64,000 nt of DNA. It comes from Bradyrhizobium amphicarpaeae. GTDB lineage: Bacteria; Pseudomonadota; Alphaproteobacteria; Rhizobiales; Xanthobacteraceae. A program made the position numbers and the translations under genes. Shown piece by piece: positions 8,758 through 17,952 of the stretch. The notes under the pieces are model-generated. The model was not told the origin of the DNA, ran no database searches, and saw only the letters and a list, made by a program, of their open reading frames with translations. Positions within the stretch are counted from its first letter, which is position 1. Each line of letters opens with the position of its first letter. The DNA is taken from the NCBI RefSeq assembly GCF_002266435.3, contig NZ_CP029426.2, positions 4,618,001-4,682,000 of the forward strand, given 5' to 3'.

Positions 8758-10017
8758 GTGAGCTTCTTGTCTGACGTCAATGCCGACGATTGGGTGTCTT
8801 CGGGACACCGCCCGATGAGATTCCCGGAATTCGTCATTGTCATCGCGTCCATCATGGCGCTGAACCCGCTTGCGATGGACATGATGCTGCCGGCACTGCC
8901 CAATATCGGGGCAGCCTTCAAGATTCCCGTCGCCAACCATCTCCAGCTGGTGCTGTCGACCTTCCTGATCGGCTTCGGCGCAGGCCAGTTCATCATGGGT
9001 CCGCTGTCAGACCGGTTCGGACGACGCCCCGTTCTGCTCGGCGGAATGACGGTCTATGCCATCGCGAGCGTGCTGGCGATCGCCGCGCCGTCGTTCGAAA
9101 CATTGTTGCTGGCGCGCGCGCTGCAGGGATTTGGCACCGCGGCGACACGCGTGATCGCGACCTCGATCGTGCGCGATTGCTATGTCGGCCGCAGGATGGC
9201 GAGCGTGATGTCGCTTGCGATGATGGTGTTCATCGCCGTGCCCGTGGTTGCGCCGTCGTTCGGACAGGCGGTGCTGCTGGTGTCGCAATGGCGGGGCATC
9301 TTCGTCGTGCTGGCGCTGTATGGCCTGCTCGCCCTCGCCTGGAGCGTGCTGCGTCTGCCGGAGACTCTGCCCGAGTCCGAACGCAGGTCGCTTGCTCCTG
9401 CCGATATACTTTCCGCCTTCCGACAGACCCTGACCAACCGGCAGACCATCGGCTACGCGATGGCCGCAGGCAGCGTCATGGGGGCGCTGTTCGCCTATGT
9501 GTTCTCGGCACAGCAGGTCTTCACCGGCATCTACCACCTCGGCCATTATTTCCCTCTCGCCTTCGCCGCGATCGCGACTGGCGTCGCCATTGCCGGTTTC
9601 CTCAATGCGCGACTTGTCGGTCGGCTGGGCATGCGTGTGATCTCCCACGGCGCGCTGACGCTTTATGCCGTCGTGGCCTCGATCCTCCTCATCACGGAAA
9701 GCCTGAACATGCTGCCGCTGGCCCTGTTCATGGCGCTGTCAGCGCTGATGATGTTCTCGTTCGGCATGATGGTTGCGAACTTCACCGCGCTTGCGATGGA
9801 GCCGCAGGGCCACATCGCCGGCACGGCCTCGTCGCTCTACGGCTCGATCACGACGCTGATCGGCATAGCGATCGGCATGGCGATTGGACAAAGCTTTGAC
9901 GGCACGCTGATGCCGTTCTCGGTTGGCTTCTTCCTGTCGACGCTCGCCGCGCTCGCGATCGTGCTGGTGGTTGAGAAGGGCCGGCTGTTCAAGCCGCATC
10001 ATCATCCCACCGCTTGA
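8758..10017 (+). CDS. MFS multidrug efflux transporter, Bcr/CflA-like
   Basis: The 419-residue reading begins at a GTG; a TTG at 8767 or the ATG at 8815 are alternative starts, the latter giving a 400-residue protein. It has twelve hydrophobic segments, the loop 2-3 MFS signature GPLSDRFGRRPVLLGG and a drug-transporter-like ARALQGFGTAATRVIATSIVRD block after TM4. This is the DHA1 Bcr/CflA type, which exports drugs or small metabolites by proton antiport across the inner membrane. There is no adjacent regulator. The C-terminus ends in a His-rich tail (KPHHHPTA). Confidence 0.88.
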   Translation: MSFLSDVNADDWVSSGHRPMRFPEFVIVIASIMALNPLAMDMMLPALPNIGAAFKIPVANHLQLVLSTFLIGFGAGQFIMGPLSDRFGRRPVLLGGMTVYAIASVLAIAAPSFETLLLARALQGFGTAATRVIATSIVRDCYVGRRMASVMSLAMMVFIAVPVVAPSFGQAVLLVSQWRGIFVVLALYGLLALAWSVLRLPETLPESERRSLAPADILSAFRQTLTNRQTIGYAMAAGSVMGALFAYVFSAQQVFTGIYHLGHYFPLAFAAIATGVAIAGFLNARLVGRLGMRVISHGALTLYAVVASILLITESLNMLPLALFMALSALMMFSFGMMVANFTALAMEPQGHIAGTASSLYGSITTLIGIAIGMAIGQSFDGTLMPFSVGFFLSTLAALAIVLVVEKGRLFKPHHHPTA

Positions 10018-10285
10018 GGAACTTCCCGATCGCCTCGATGTTGTCCTGCAGCATTTTGAAAGGCGCTGCGATGGAACTGGAACCCCGCGAAGACCACGGC
10101 CACGTCGAGCCGAAAACGACGGAACGTTCCGAGCCGGGCACCGGACGGTTCGCGTTCACGACGCCTTTTGCGAGCGAAGGGCTAGAGCAGGTGCGCGACA
10201 GCCACTGCTGAGAGGGACCCTACTCGGTCGCTCGCCGGCTGGCACTGAAATCATCCGCAGCGCTCTCGGCTATCATCCGCATTCC
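10018..10285. other. Degenerate intergenic stretch without a supported gene
   Basis: No reading frame here has recognisable domain content or a convincing ribosome-binding site. It joins a tandem duplication and a decayed gene fragment, so this whole 10.0-10.95 kb segment looks like a decaying region between two intact loci. Confidence 0.45.
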
Positions 10286-10323
10286 CCGAGGCCCCATCAT
10301 CAGCCCGAGGCCCCATCATCAGA
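10286..10323. repeat. Perfect 19-bp tandem duplication
   Basis: The unit CCCGAGGCCCCATCATCAG occurs at 10286-10304 and again at 10305-10323 with no mismatch. Only two copies exist and there is no spacer, so it is not CRISPR-like. It looks like a recent slippage or repair product next to the pseudogene. Confidence 0.9.
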
Positions 10324-10339
10324 GCGACCGCCTCACGCG

Positions 10340-10864
10340 TTAGACCGGGCCGCCCCCGAAATGTCCGGTCTGCGAGGCCCCCCACTCCGTCCATCGGTTG
10401 CAAGATTCCTGGTTGCGGAAACACAGTGCGGCCCAGCCACGGTCGAGCGGTGTCCCGGCCGGCAAGCCCAGCGTCGGCTCGTATTCGAAGGGCGCCGCCT
10501 TGTGCGGATGGTCCGGGCTGTAGAACGCGGTGGCGAAGGCCAGCGAACCATCACCACTCACCGCGCTCAGCGGCACGCCGGTCACCTCGCGCCACTCGCG
10601 CGTCAATTCGCCGGCGGCATGGGCGTAGAGATTCCGTCCTTCCACGTAACCGTGATCGTTGCGGTAGACGGCATGGATCGGGCGACGATCAGGATGGCCG
10701 CGAGCGCGACGCCGGCCACGATCATGGTGAGGTTGACGGTGTAGAAGCGCTCGATCGGGTAGCTTGTGCCGCAGACCACGAACGGTGAACAAGAACATTC
10801 CCTGCAACGCCCATAGCGACGGCAGATCGGTGCCCATCAGGAGCAACGTCGCCACCGGCAGCAC
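10340..10864 (-). pseudogene. C-terminal remnant of a GT39/ArnT-like membrane glycosyltransferase, frameshifted
   Basis: One minus-strand frame reads from a hydrophobic start (TDLPSLWALQGMFLFTV) into a low-complexity Arg/His stretch, then into VEGRNLYAHAAGELTREW and LDRGWAALCF, which resemble the C-terminal domain of GT39-type transferases. Across the Arg/His stretch the neighbouring frame reads sensibly as CGTSYPIERFYTVNLTMIVA followed by a hydrophobic helix. Two compensating indels, near 10780 and near 10680, therefore scrambled about 35 residues. The catalytic N-terminal two thirds of the family are absent; the ABC-transporter gene occupies the space upstream. I infer a dead gene fragment. 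Confidence 0.72.
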
Positions 10865-10954
10865 GATCGTGCCATCGCGACATGGCAGCGGCGCCGCTGG
10901 TGACAGCGGCGCCGCGTGGCGAAGACAGCGAAGGTTGCGTGAACCCGCCGCCCC

Positions 10955-12565
10955 TTACTCCGACTTGTCGACGTTCCAGAACAGCGGCGTCGCCGGGCCG
11001 TCGAGCACGCCGGTCAGCGATTTGCGCCAGCCGCTCGGCGTCTGATACTGCCCGAGCGGGATATAGATCACCTGCTCATAGGCTTCCTTCTGGATGTCGG
11101 TTGCGATCTTCTTCTGCTCGTCGAGCGAGGCCGCACGGACGAAATCGTCCTTGAGCTTCTCGATCTTGGCGTCTTCCGCCCAGCCGAACCAGCCGCCCTT
11201 CTTGCCCTGGCCGCCGATCGAGAGATTGGCGATCGGGTTCGACACGTCGGGCGCGACCCAGTTGGTGAAGAACATGTTCCAGCCGCCCTCCTTCGGAGGC
11301 TTCTGGCTGGCGCGACGGCTCACTACCGTCTGCCAGTCGGTCGCCTGCAGGTCGACCTTGAAGCCGGCCTCACGCAGAAGCTGGGCGGCCACGATCGGCT
11401 GCGCCTTGAGCGTCGTGACATCGCCGGGCGCCATCACCACGACGGGGGTACCGTCATAGCCGGACTCGGCGAGCGCCTTCTTGGCTTCCGCCATGCCGTT
11501 GCCCTTGATCAGCGTCTCGGCGCCGACCTCGGTCGCAAACGGCGTATCGCAGATGAAGAACGCGCCGCAGATCTTTTGATACTTGGGATTGCCGATCAGC
11601 GCGTCGAGCACGTCCTTCTGGTTCATGGCCAGAAGCGCAGCACGCCGCACTTTCGCGTTGTCAAACGGCGGATAGAGGAAGTTCATCCGGCCGAGCGTCT
11701 GATAGCCGAACTTGTTCAGGACCTCGATCGTGAGTTCCTTGTTCGCCTCCAGCACCGGAAGCATGTCGTAGGGCAGGTTCTCCATGAAGTCGATGTCGCC
11801 CGACTGCAGCGCGTTCACCGCGGTCTGCGAGTCCGGCATGGTGATCCACTCGACGCGGTCGACCTTCGCCACCTTGCCGCCGGAGGTCCAGCTTGCCGGC
11901 TCCTTGCGCGGCACGTAGTCGGTGTTCTTGACGTAGACCGCCTTCACGCCGGGCTGGAATTCCGAGGCCACGAACTTGAAGGGGCCCGAGCCGATCTGCT
12001 CGGGGATCTGCTTGTCCGGCGGCGTCTCGGCGAGACGCTTCGGCATCATGAAGGCGACGCGCGAGGACGGCTTGCCGATGGAGTCGAGCACGAGGCCGTA
12101 GGGCTCCTTCAGCTTCAGCGTGATGGTCTTGGCGTCGGTCGCCTCGATGCTCGCGGTGAAGTCCATGAGCTTCTGGCCCATGCCGTCGACCGCGGCCCAG
12201 CGCTTCAGCGAGGCAACGCAGTCTTCCGCCGTTACCGGCGCACCGTCATGCCACTTCAGGCCGTCGCGCAGGGTGAAGGTGTAGGTGAGCTTGTCGTCGG
12301 AGATCTTCCAGTCCGCCATCTGCGGCTGGATCTTGAAGTTCGAATCGGGAGCCACCAGCGTGTCGTAGATCATGTAGCCATGGTCACGCGTGATGTAGGC
12401 CGTGGTGAAGATCGGATCGATGATGCGCAGATCGGAATGCATCACCGCCGTAATGGTCTTGCCGGCCGCAAGCACAGGCGAGGCGAACGCCGTCGAAAGC
12501 GCGACGACAGACAGCGCGAGTTTGGAGGCGAACGCGCGAGACCCCCGGCGCATGAAGTGCAACAT
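10955..12565 (-). CDS. ABC transporter periplasmic substrate-binding protein, family 5 (peptide/opine/nickel type)
   Basis: The 536-residue protein has a signal peptide (residues 1-34, basic start, hydrophobic core, AFASPVLAAG cleavage region). The SBP_bac_5 fold follows, with SDLRIIDPIFTTAYITRDHGYMI and LRDGLKWHDGAPVTAEDCVAS. Such proteins capture oligopeptides, opines or similar compounds in the periplasm. An AGGAGA box precedes the start. It is divergent from the M20 peptidase, permeases and ATPase across a 268-bp gap, and these genes together make one importer. The ligand cannot be read from sequence, but the hydrolase-rich context suggests a peptide- or amide-like substrate. Confidence 0.93.
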   Translation of the reverse strand: MLHFMRRGSRAFASKLALSVVALSTAFASPVLAAGKTITAVMHSDLRIIDPIFTTAYITRDHGYMIYDTLVAPDSNFKIQPQMADWKISDDKLTYTFTLRDGLKWHDGAPVTAEDCVASLKRWAAVDGMGQKLMDFTASIEATDAKTITLKLKEPYGLVLDSIGKPSSRVAFMMPKRLAETPPDKQIPEQIGSGPFKFVASEFQPGVKAVYVKNTDYVPRKEPASWTSGGKVAKVDRVEWITMPDSQTAVNALQSGDIDFMENLPYDMLPVLEANKELTIEVLNKFGYQTLGRMNFLYPPFDNAKVRRAALLAMNQKDVLDALIGNPKYQKICGAFFICDTPFATEVGAETLIKGNGMAEAKKALAESGYDGTPVVVMAPGDVTTLKAQPIVAAQLLREAGFKVDLQATDWQTVVSRRASQKPPKEGGWNMFFTNWVAPDVSNPIANLSIGGQGKKGGWFGWAEDAKIEKLKDDFVRAASLDEQKKIATDIQKEAYEQVIYIPLGQYQTPSGWRKSLTGVLDGPATPLFWNVDKSE

Positions 12566-12833
12566 AAAAAGTTTCTCCTGACGTGAAACTGTTCAAAGGC
12601 GGGCTATTGATTGAGCATGTGGTTCGTTCTTTGGGCGAACTAACCTCATGCAATGCCTTTATCTTTCGAGACTTGCAGACCGTGCCGAGCGCGTCAATCC
12701 GGTTTCGCTGCAAGCCCAGGCGGCACGCGCACAGGCTCCACAAAGATCGGTTTGGCTCTACAACACTCTCCACTCGTCCCGACCGTGGCAATGCAATGCG
12801 CGTTCCATCTTCCGAAGCTTGAGAGACATTGAG

Positions 12834-13964
12834 ATGAATCCAGCCAATCTTCCTTTCGATTCCGAAGCCATGCTCGAAGGTCTGCGCACCTGGGTCGAAT
12901 GCGAAAGCCCGACCTGGGACGCCGGGGCCGTGAATCGCATGCTCGATATCGCGGCGCGGGATATGGCCATCATGGGTGCGACGATCGAACGCATCGCGGG
13001 CCGGCAGGGCTTTGGCGGCGTGATCCGCGCGCGCTTTCCGCATCCCAAGCAGGGCGAGCCCGGCATCCTGATCGCCGGACACATGGATACCGTCCATCCG
13101 GTCGGCACCATCGAGAAGCTGAAATGGCGGCGCGAGGGCAACAAGTGCTATGGCCCCGGCATTTACGACATGAAGGGCGGCAATTACCTCTCGCTGGAAG
13201 CGATCCGGCAACTGGCGCGCGCATCCTTCACCACGCCGCTGCCGATCACGGTGCTGTTCACGCCGGACGAGGAAGTCGGCACGCCCTCGACACGCGACAT
13301 CATCGAAGCCGAGGCCGCGCGCAACAAATACGTGCTGGTGCCGGAGCCCGGCCGCGCCGACAACGGCGTCACCACCGGACGTTACGCCATCGCACGCTTC
13401 AATCTCGAGGCGACGGGCCGGCCGAGCCACGCCGGCGCGACGTTGTCGGCGGGACGCTCGGCGATCCGCGAGATGGCGCGGCAGATTCTCGCCATCGACG
13501 CCATGACGACGGAGGACTGCACCTTCTCGGTCGGCGTCGTGCATGGCGGGCAATGGGTCAATTGCGTTGCCACGACCGCCACCGGCGAAGCGCTCTCCAT
13601 GGCCAAGCGGCAGGCCGATCTCGACCGCGGCGTCGAGCGGATGCTGGCACTGTCGGGCACGGCCAACGACGTTGCCTTCAAGGTGACGCGCGGGGTGACG
13701 CGTCCGGTGTGGGAGCCGGATGCCGGCACGATGGCGCTGTATGAGAAGGCGCGCGGCATCGCCAAATCGCTCGGCGCCGAACTGCCGCATGCGAGCTCCG
13801 GCGGCGGCTCCGACGGCAATTTCACCGGTGCGATGGGCATCCCGACGCTGGACGGCCTGGGCGTGCGTGGAGCCAATGGCCACACGCTGGAAGAGTATAT
13901 CGAGGTCGAGAGCCTGGTCGAACGCGGCCGCTTGATGGCGGGACTGCTTGCGACGCTGGACTGA
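12834..13964 (+). CDS. M20 family metallopeptidase (carboxypeptidase G2/glutamate carboxypeptidase-like)
   Basis: The ATG at 12834 follows a GAGAGACATTGAG stretch and gives a 376-residue protein; the frame is open upstream but without family-like sequence. The dinuclear zinc site is recognisable: His83 and Asp85 (GHMDT), the bridging Asp112 (YDMKGG), and Glu146/Glu147 (TPDEEVGT). The lid/dimerisation domain carries GRPSHAGAT. CPG2-like enzymes release C-terminal glutamate or related residues from N-acylated compounds. It stands between the divergent binding-protein gene and the permease genes, so its substrate is probably brought in by that importer. Confidence 0.9.
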   Translation: MNPANLPFDSEAMLEGLRTWVECESPTWDAGAVNRMLDIAARDMAIMGATIERIAGRQGFGGVIRARFPHPKQGEPGILIAGHMDTVHPVGTIEKLKWRREGNKCYGPGIYDMKGGNYLSLEAIRQLARASFTTPLPITVLFTPDEEVGTPSTRDIIEAEAARNKYVLVPEPGRADNGVTTGRYAIARFNLEATGRPSHAGATLSAGRSAIREMARQILAIDAMTTEDCTFSVGVVHGGQWVNCVATTATGEALSMAKRQADLDRGVERMLALSGTANDVAFKVTRGVTRPVWEPDAGTMALYEKARGIAKSLGAELPHASSGGGSDGNFTGAMGIPTLDGLGVRGANGHTLEEYIEVESLVERGRLMAGLLATLD

Positions 13965-13980
13965 CATCCGGGAAGACCGC

Positions 13981-14071
13981 CGTCATGGCCGGGCTTGACC
14001 CGGCCATCCACGGCCTTTTGCCACCAAACGCGAAGAAAGACGTGGATGCCCGGGTCAAGCCGGGCAAGACG
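13981..14071. repeat. Palindromic intergenic repeat, family A copy 1
   Basis: The left arm CGTCATGGCCGGGCTTGACC is followed by its own inverted partner (CCGGCCATCCACG). A matching right arm begins CGTGGATGCCCGGGTCAAG. The element folds into a long imperfect hairpin between two genes. Other copies lie at 22086-22159 and 31448-31538. Confidence 0.88.
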
Positions 14072-14182
14072 ACCCTCGGGTCCCGGCCCCCTGATGGCAC
14101 GGGAATTGCTGAAATGTTAGGCTGGTGGCAGAACAGACCACCGCGGCTGCCGCCGATTTGCCTCTAATCAGACGGATTCAAC

Positions 14183-15124
14183 TTGCTCGGATATCTCCTT
14201 CGCCGAATCTTCGCCGCTGTGCCCGTGATGGGCGTCGTCGCGCTGTTCGTCTTCCTCCTTCTTCGCCTCACCCCCGGCGATCCCGCGGCGATCCTCGCCG
14301 GCGACAACGCCACCCCGGAGCGGCTGGAGCGCATCCGAACCTCGCTCGGCCTCAACGAGCCTCTGATCGTGCAGTTCATCACCTGGGTGAACAAGCTGCT
14401 GCACGGCGATCTCGGGACCTCGCTGATCTCCAACCTGCCCGTCATGAAGATGATCGGCCAGCGCGTCGAGCCCTCGATCTCGATCGCGCTGTGCACCATC
14501 ATCCTTGCCGTGATCGTGGCAGTGCCCCTGGGCGTGATTGCGGCATGGAAGCACGGGACCTGGATCGATCGCTTCGTGATGGGGCTTTCCGTGCTCGGCT
14601 TTTCGGTGCCGGTGTTCGTGGTCGGCTATGTCCTGATCGAGGTGTTCGCGCTCGAGCTGCGCTGGGTGCCGGTGCAGGGCTTCAAGAGCATCAGCGCAGG
14701 CTTCGGCGCGTTCTTCGAACGCATGATCCTGCCGACCTGTGCCCTCTCCTTCATCTACATTGCCCTGATCGCGCGCATGACGCGCGCGGCCATGCTGGAC
14801 GTGCTCGGCGAGGACTACGTCCGTACCGCACGCGCCAAGGGCATCAACGAGGTCGCGGTGATGATGCGGCATGCGCTGCGCAACGCCGCCGTACCTGTCA
14901 TCACCGTGATCGGCACCGGTTTTGCGCTCCTGATCTCGGGCGTCGTCGTCACGGAGAGCGTCTTCAACATCCCCGGCATCGGGCGTCTCACCGTGGATGC
15001 GGTGCTGGCGCGCGACTATCCGGTGATCCAGGCGATGATCCTGCTGACATCCCTGATCTATGTCGTCGTCAATCTTCTCATCGACGTCGCCTACACCCTG
15101 CTTGATCCCCGGATCCGGTACTGA
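14183..15124 (+). CDS. ABC transporter permease, DppB/OppB type
   Basis: The reading starts at a TTG, the only start that keeps the conserved N-terminus MLGYLLRRIFAAVPVMGVV; this start is inferred. The 313-residue protein has six membrane segments, the family N-terminal TPGDPA block and the EAA loop (RTARAKGINEVAVMMRHALRNA) that contacts the ATPase. It forms the channel with the second permease, 21 bp downstream, importing the ligand delivered by the periplasmic binding protein. Confidence 0.93.
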   Translation: MLGYLLRRIFAAVPVMGVVALFVFLLLRLTPGDPAAILAGDNATPERLERIRTSLGLNEPLIVQFITWVNKLLHGDLGTSLISNLPVMKMIGQRVEPSISIALCTIILAVIVAVPLGVIAAWKHGTWIDRFVMGLSVLGFSVPVFVVGYVLIEVFALELRWVPVQGFKSISAGFGAFFERMILPTCALSFIYIALIARMTRAAMLDVLGEDYVRTARAKGINEVAVMMRHALRNAAVPVITVIGTGFALLISGVVVTESVFNIPGIGRLTVDAVLARDYPVIQAMILLTSLIYVVVNLLIDVAYTLLDPRIRY

Positions 15125-15145
15125 GGCAAGGATTTAAGGACAAAC

Positions 15146-16033
15146 ATGTCGGTCGATACCCTTCCCCAGTCGTCCATTCCGATCACGTCGCCGCTGCGGC
15201 CGCGCTTCGGATTCCTGACCTCGACGCCGATCATCGCCGCGGCGACGATCCTGCTCACGCTGATCGTGCTGATCTCGATCCTCGCGCCGCTGATCGCGCC
15301 GCATGATCCGATCCAGCTCGCGCCGTCGCAGCGATTGAAGCCGGCGTCCGCGCAGTTCCTGCTCGGCACCGACGCCTATGGCCGTGACCTGGCTTCGCGC
15401 GTCCTCTATGGCGGCCGCATCTCGCTGCTGATCGGCATCGGCTCGGCGATCCTCTCGATCGTCATCGGGCTCGCGATCGGCCTCGTCTCCGGCTTCTTCA
15501 AGCTGGTCGACGCGGTGCTGATGCGGGTCATGGACGGCTTGATGGCGATGCCGAGCATCCTGCTCGCAATCGCCGTGGTCTCGCTGTCCGGTGCCAGTAT
15601 CTGGACCGTGCTGATCGCCATCACCATTCCCGAGATTCCGCGCGTGGCCCGCCTGGTGCGCTCGGTGGTGCTGTCGGCGCGCGAGGAGCCCTATGTGGAA
15701 GCCGCGATCTCCGTCGGCTCGTCGCTGCCGAAGATCATGTGGCGCCATTTGGTGCCAAACACCATCGCGCCGCTGATCGTCCAGGGCACCTATGTCTGCG
15801 CCAGCGCCATCCTCACCGAGGCGATCCTCTCGTTCCTCGGCGCCGGCATCTCGCCGGAAACGCCGACCTGGGGCAACATCATGGCCGAGGGCCGCCAGTA
15901 CTTCCAGATCAAGCCGTCGCTGATCTTCTGGCCGGGCCTTTTGCTCTCGATCGCCATCCTCAGCATCAACCTGATCGGCGATGCCGCCCGCGACGCCCTC
16001 GATCCGCGCATGAAGCAGCGGGAAGGCAAGTGA
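15146..16033 (+). CDS. ABC transporter permease, DppC/OppC type
   Basis: The 295-residue protein has a cytosolic N-terminal tail, then six membrane segments. It carries the DppC signature block LLGTDAYGRDLASRVLYGGRIS and an EAA-type loop (EEPYVEAAISVGSSLPKIMWRHLVPN). It is the partner of the upstream permease. Its TGA stop overlaps the ATG of the ATPase gene by one base (TGATG), so translation is coupled. Confidence 0.94.
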   Translation: MSVDTLPQSSIPITSPLRPRFGFLTSTPIIAAATILLTLIVLISILAPLIAPHDPIQLAPSQRLKPASAQFLLGTDAYGRDLASRVLYGGRISLLIGIGSAILSIVIGLAIGLVSGFFKLVDAVLMRVMDGLMAMPSILLAIAVVSLSGASIWTVLIAITIPEIPRVARLVRSVVLSAREEPYVEAAISVGSSLPKIMWRHLVPNTIAPLIVQGTYVCASAILTEAILSFLGAGISPETPTWGNIMAEGRQYFQIKPSLIFWPGLLLSIAILSINLIGDAARDALDPRMKQREGK

Positions 16034-17697
16034 TGACCGATAAAGTGATTACCAACACAATCCTCGACATCAACAACCTCGTGGTCTCCGTCGGCAAGAA
16101 GCCGGGCGGGCCAAAGATCATCGACGGCATCTCGATCCAGGTCCGCGAGCGCGAAACGCTGTGCCTCGTCGGCGAAAGCGGCTCGGGCAAGTCGGTGACC
16201 TCGCTCACCACGATGGGTCTCCTGCCGAAGGGTACGCTGGTGCCGACCGCCGGCAGCGTCAAGCTGGTCGGCGAGGAGATCCTCACCGCGACCGACCGCC
16301 GCCTGCGCCAGCTCCGCGCCACGCAGATGGCGATGATCTTCCAGGAGCCGATGACCGCGCTCAATCCGGTGGTGCCGGTCGGCCGCCAGATCGACGAGGT
16401 GCTGCGCGCGCACACCAGTCTCGACGCCAGGGCGCGCAAGAAGCGCATTCTCGACATGATGGACCAGGTGCGCCTGCCCCAGGTCGAGCGCATCTTCGCC
16501 TCCTATCCGCACCGCCTCTCCGGCGGCCAGCGCCAGCGCATCATGATCGCGATGGCGCTGGTGCTCGAGCCGAAGCTCCTCATTGCGGACGAGCCGACCA
16601 CCGCGCTCGACGTCACCACGCAGAAGCAGATCCTGACCCTGATCCGCGACCTCCAGCGCGATCACGGCACCGCCGTGCTGTTCATCACCCACGACATGGG
16701 CGTGGTGGCCGAGATCGCCGACCGCGTCGCGGTGATGCGGCAGGGCCGGCTGGTCGAGACCGGCCCGCTCGAGGCCGTGCTGCGCAATCCGACCATGGAA
16801 TACACCCGCAATCTGCTCGCGGCGGTGCCGAGCCTGGTGCCGCGGGCACCGCGCGAGGAGAGCCGCGAGCCGGTGGTGCTGGAGGCCAACGAGCTCAGCA
16901 AGGTCTACAAGGAGCGCGCATTCTTCGGCAAAGGCCGCGAGGTCGTCGCCGCCGACAAGGTGACGCTGACCTTGCGCAAGGGCCGCACGCTCGGCATCGT
17001 CGGCGAAAGCGGCTCCGGCAAGTCGACGGTGGCGCGCTGCATCGTCCGCCTGATCGATCCGACCTCCGGCGGCGTACGGCTCGCCGGCCGCGAGATCGCC
17101 GACATCTCGCGTCGCCTGCTGCAGCCGCACCGGCAGAAGATCCAGATCGTGTTCCAGGATCCCTACCGCTCGCTCAACCCGCGCGTGACCGTCGGTGAGA
17201 GCATCGCCGAGGGCCCGATCAATTACGGCGTCGCGCACGCAGACGCGATCAAACGCGCCCGCGAGCTGCTCGAGCTGGTCGGCCTGCCGGCCGACGCCGT
17301 GTCGCGCTATCCGCACCAGTTCTCCGGCGGCCAGCGCCAGCGCATCGCGATCGCCCGTGCGCTCGCGCTCGATCCCGACGTGCTGGTCGCGGACGAAGCG
17401 GTCTCGGCGCTCGACGTCTCGGTGCAGGCACAGGTACTGGACCTCCTGGACGAGATCCAGAATCGGCTCGGCATCGCGATCCTGTTCATCACCCACGATT
17501 TGCGCGTCGCAGCGCAGATCTGCGACGAGGTCGTGGTGATGCAGCACGGCCGCGTCGTCGAGCAGGGCCCCGCCGCCGAGGTGCTGACGCATCCGAAAGA
17601 GGATTATACAAGGGCTCTGCTGGAAGCGGCACCGGGCCGTGGTTGGGATTTCGCGAACTTTCGGCCGGTGTCGGAAGGTGTGGCGGCGAGCGCCTAA
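16033..17697 (+). CDS. ABC transporter ATP-binding protein with two fused nucleotide-binding domains (DppD-DppF/GsiA-like)
   Basis: The 554-residue start overlaps the permease stop. Two complete ATPase domains lie in tandem: Walker A GESGSGKS at 48-55 and again at about 324-331; signatures LSGGQRQR and FSGGQRQR; Walker B regions ending DEPTTALD and DEAVSALD. Each domain carries the C-terminal extension of oligopeptide importers. One polypeptide thus replaces the separate DppD and DppF subunits. It completes the importer with the two permeases and the divergent binding protein. Confidence 0.95.
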   Translation: MTDKVITNTILDINNLVVSVGKKPGGPKIIDGISIQVRERETLCLVGESGSGKSVTSLTTMGLLPKGTLVPTAGSVKLVGEEILTATDRRLRQLRATQMAMIFQEPMTALNPVVPVGRQIDEVLRAHTSLDARARKKRILDMMDQVRLPQVERIFASYPHRLSGGQRQRIMIAMALVLEPKLLIADEPTTALDVTTQKQILTLIRDLQRDHGTAVLFITHDMGVVAEIADRVAVMRQGRLVETGPLEAVLRNPTMEYTRNLLAAVPSLVPRAPREESREPVVLEANELSKVYKERAFFGKGREVVAADKVTLTLRKGRTLGIVGESGSGKSTVARCIVRLIDPTSGGVRLAGREIADISRRLLQPHRQKIQIVFQDPYRSLNPRVTVGESIAEGPINYGVAHADAIKRARELLELVGLPADAVSRYPHQFSGGQRQRIAIARALALDPDVLVADEAVSALDVSVQAQVLDLLDEIQNRLGIAILFITHDLRVAAQICDEVVVMQHGRVVEQGPAAEVLTHPKEDYTRALLEAAPGRGWDFANFRPVSEGVAASA

Positions 17698-17707
17698 ATC
17701 TCTCAGT

Positions 17708-17834
17708 CGTTATTCCGGGGCATCGCGAAGCGATGAGCCCGGAATGCACCGAACTACAGAGTTTGCTGCACCTGGATTCTCGGGTACGCAATTGCGCACC
17801 CTAGCTCGCGCCAACTGGCGCACCCCGGAATGAC
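17708..17834. repeat. Palindromic intergenic repeat, family C copy 1 (compound)
   Basis: The left arm CGTTATTCCGGGGC and palindrome CATCGCGAAGCGATG are followed by GCCCGGAATGCAC; the element closes with CACCCCGGAATGACG. It is a diverged relative of the repeat pair that brackets the GIY-YIG gene at 45.5-45.9 kb. Confidence 0.82.
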
Positions 17835-17952
17835 GGCGGAGCAGCATTCCTAAAACGTCTTGACCCTATGCGCGGCGCGAGTGCGTCCCGCCTTGCTCTC
17901 TCCGCAAGGCCAAGGCTAACGTCCCCCCTCTTTGCTCACCGGACCAGAATTG

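Noticed and set aside
10286..10323. Two direct repeats as a CRISPR start
   Set aside because: Only two copies, no spacer between them, and no cas gene in the window.
15790..17592. 600-codon open frame antisense to the ABC ATPase
   Set aside because: Mirror of a conserved two-domain ATPase; composition is Arg/His/Ala/Asp-rich without motifs or ribosome-binding site.
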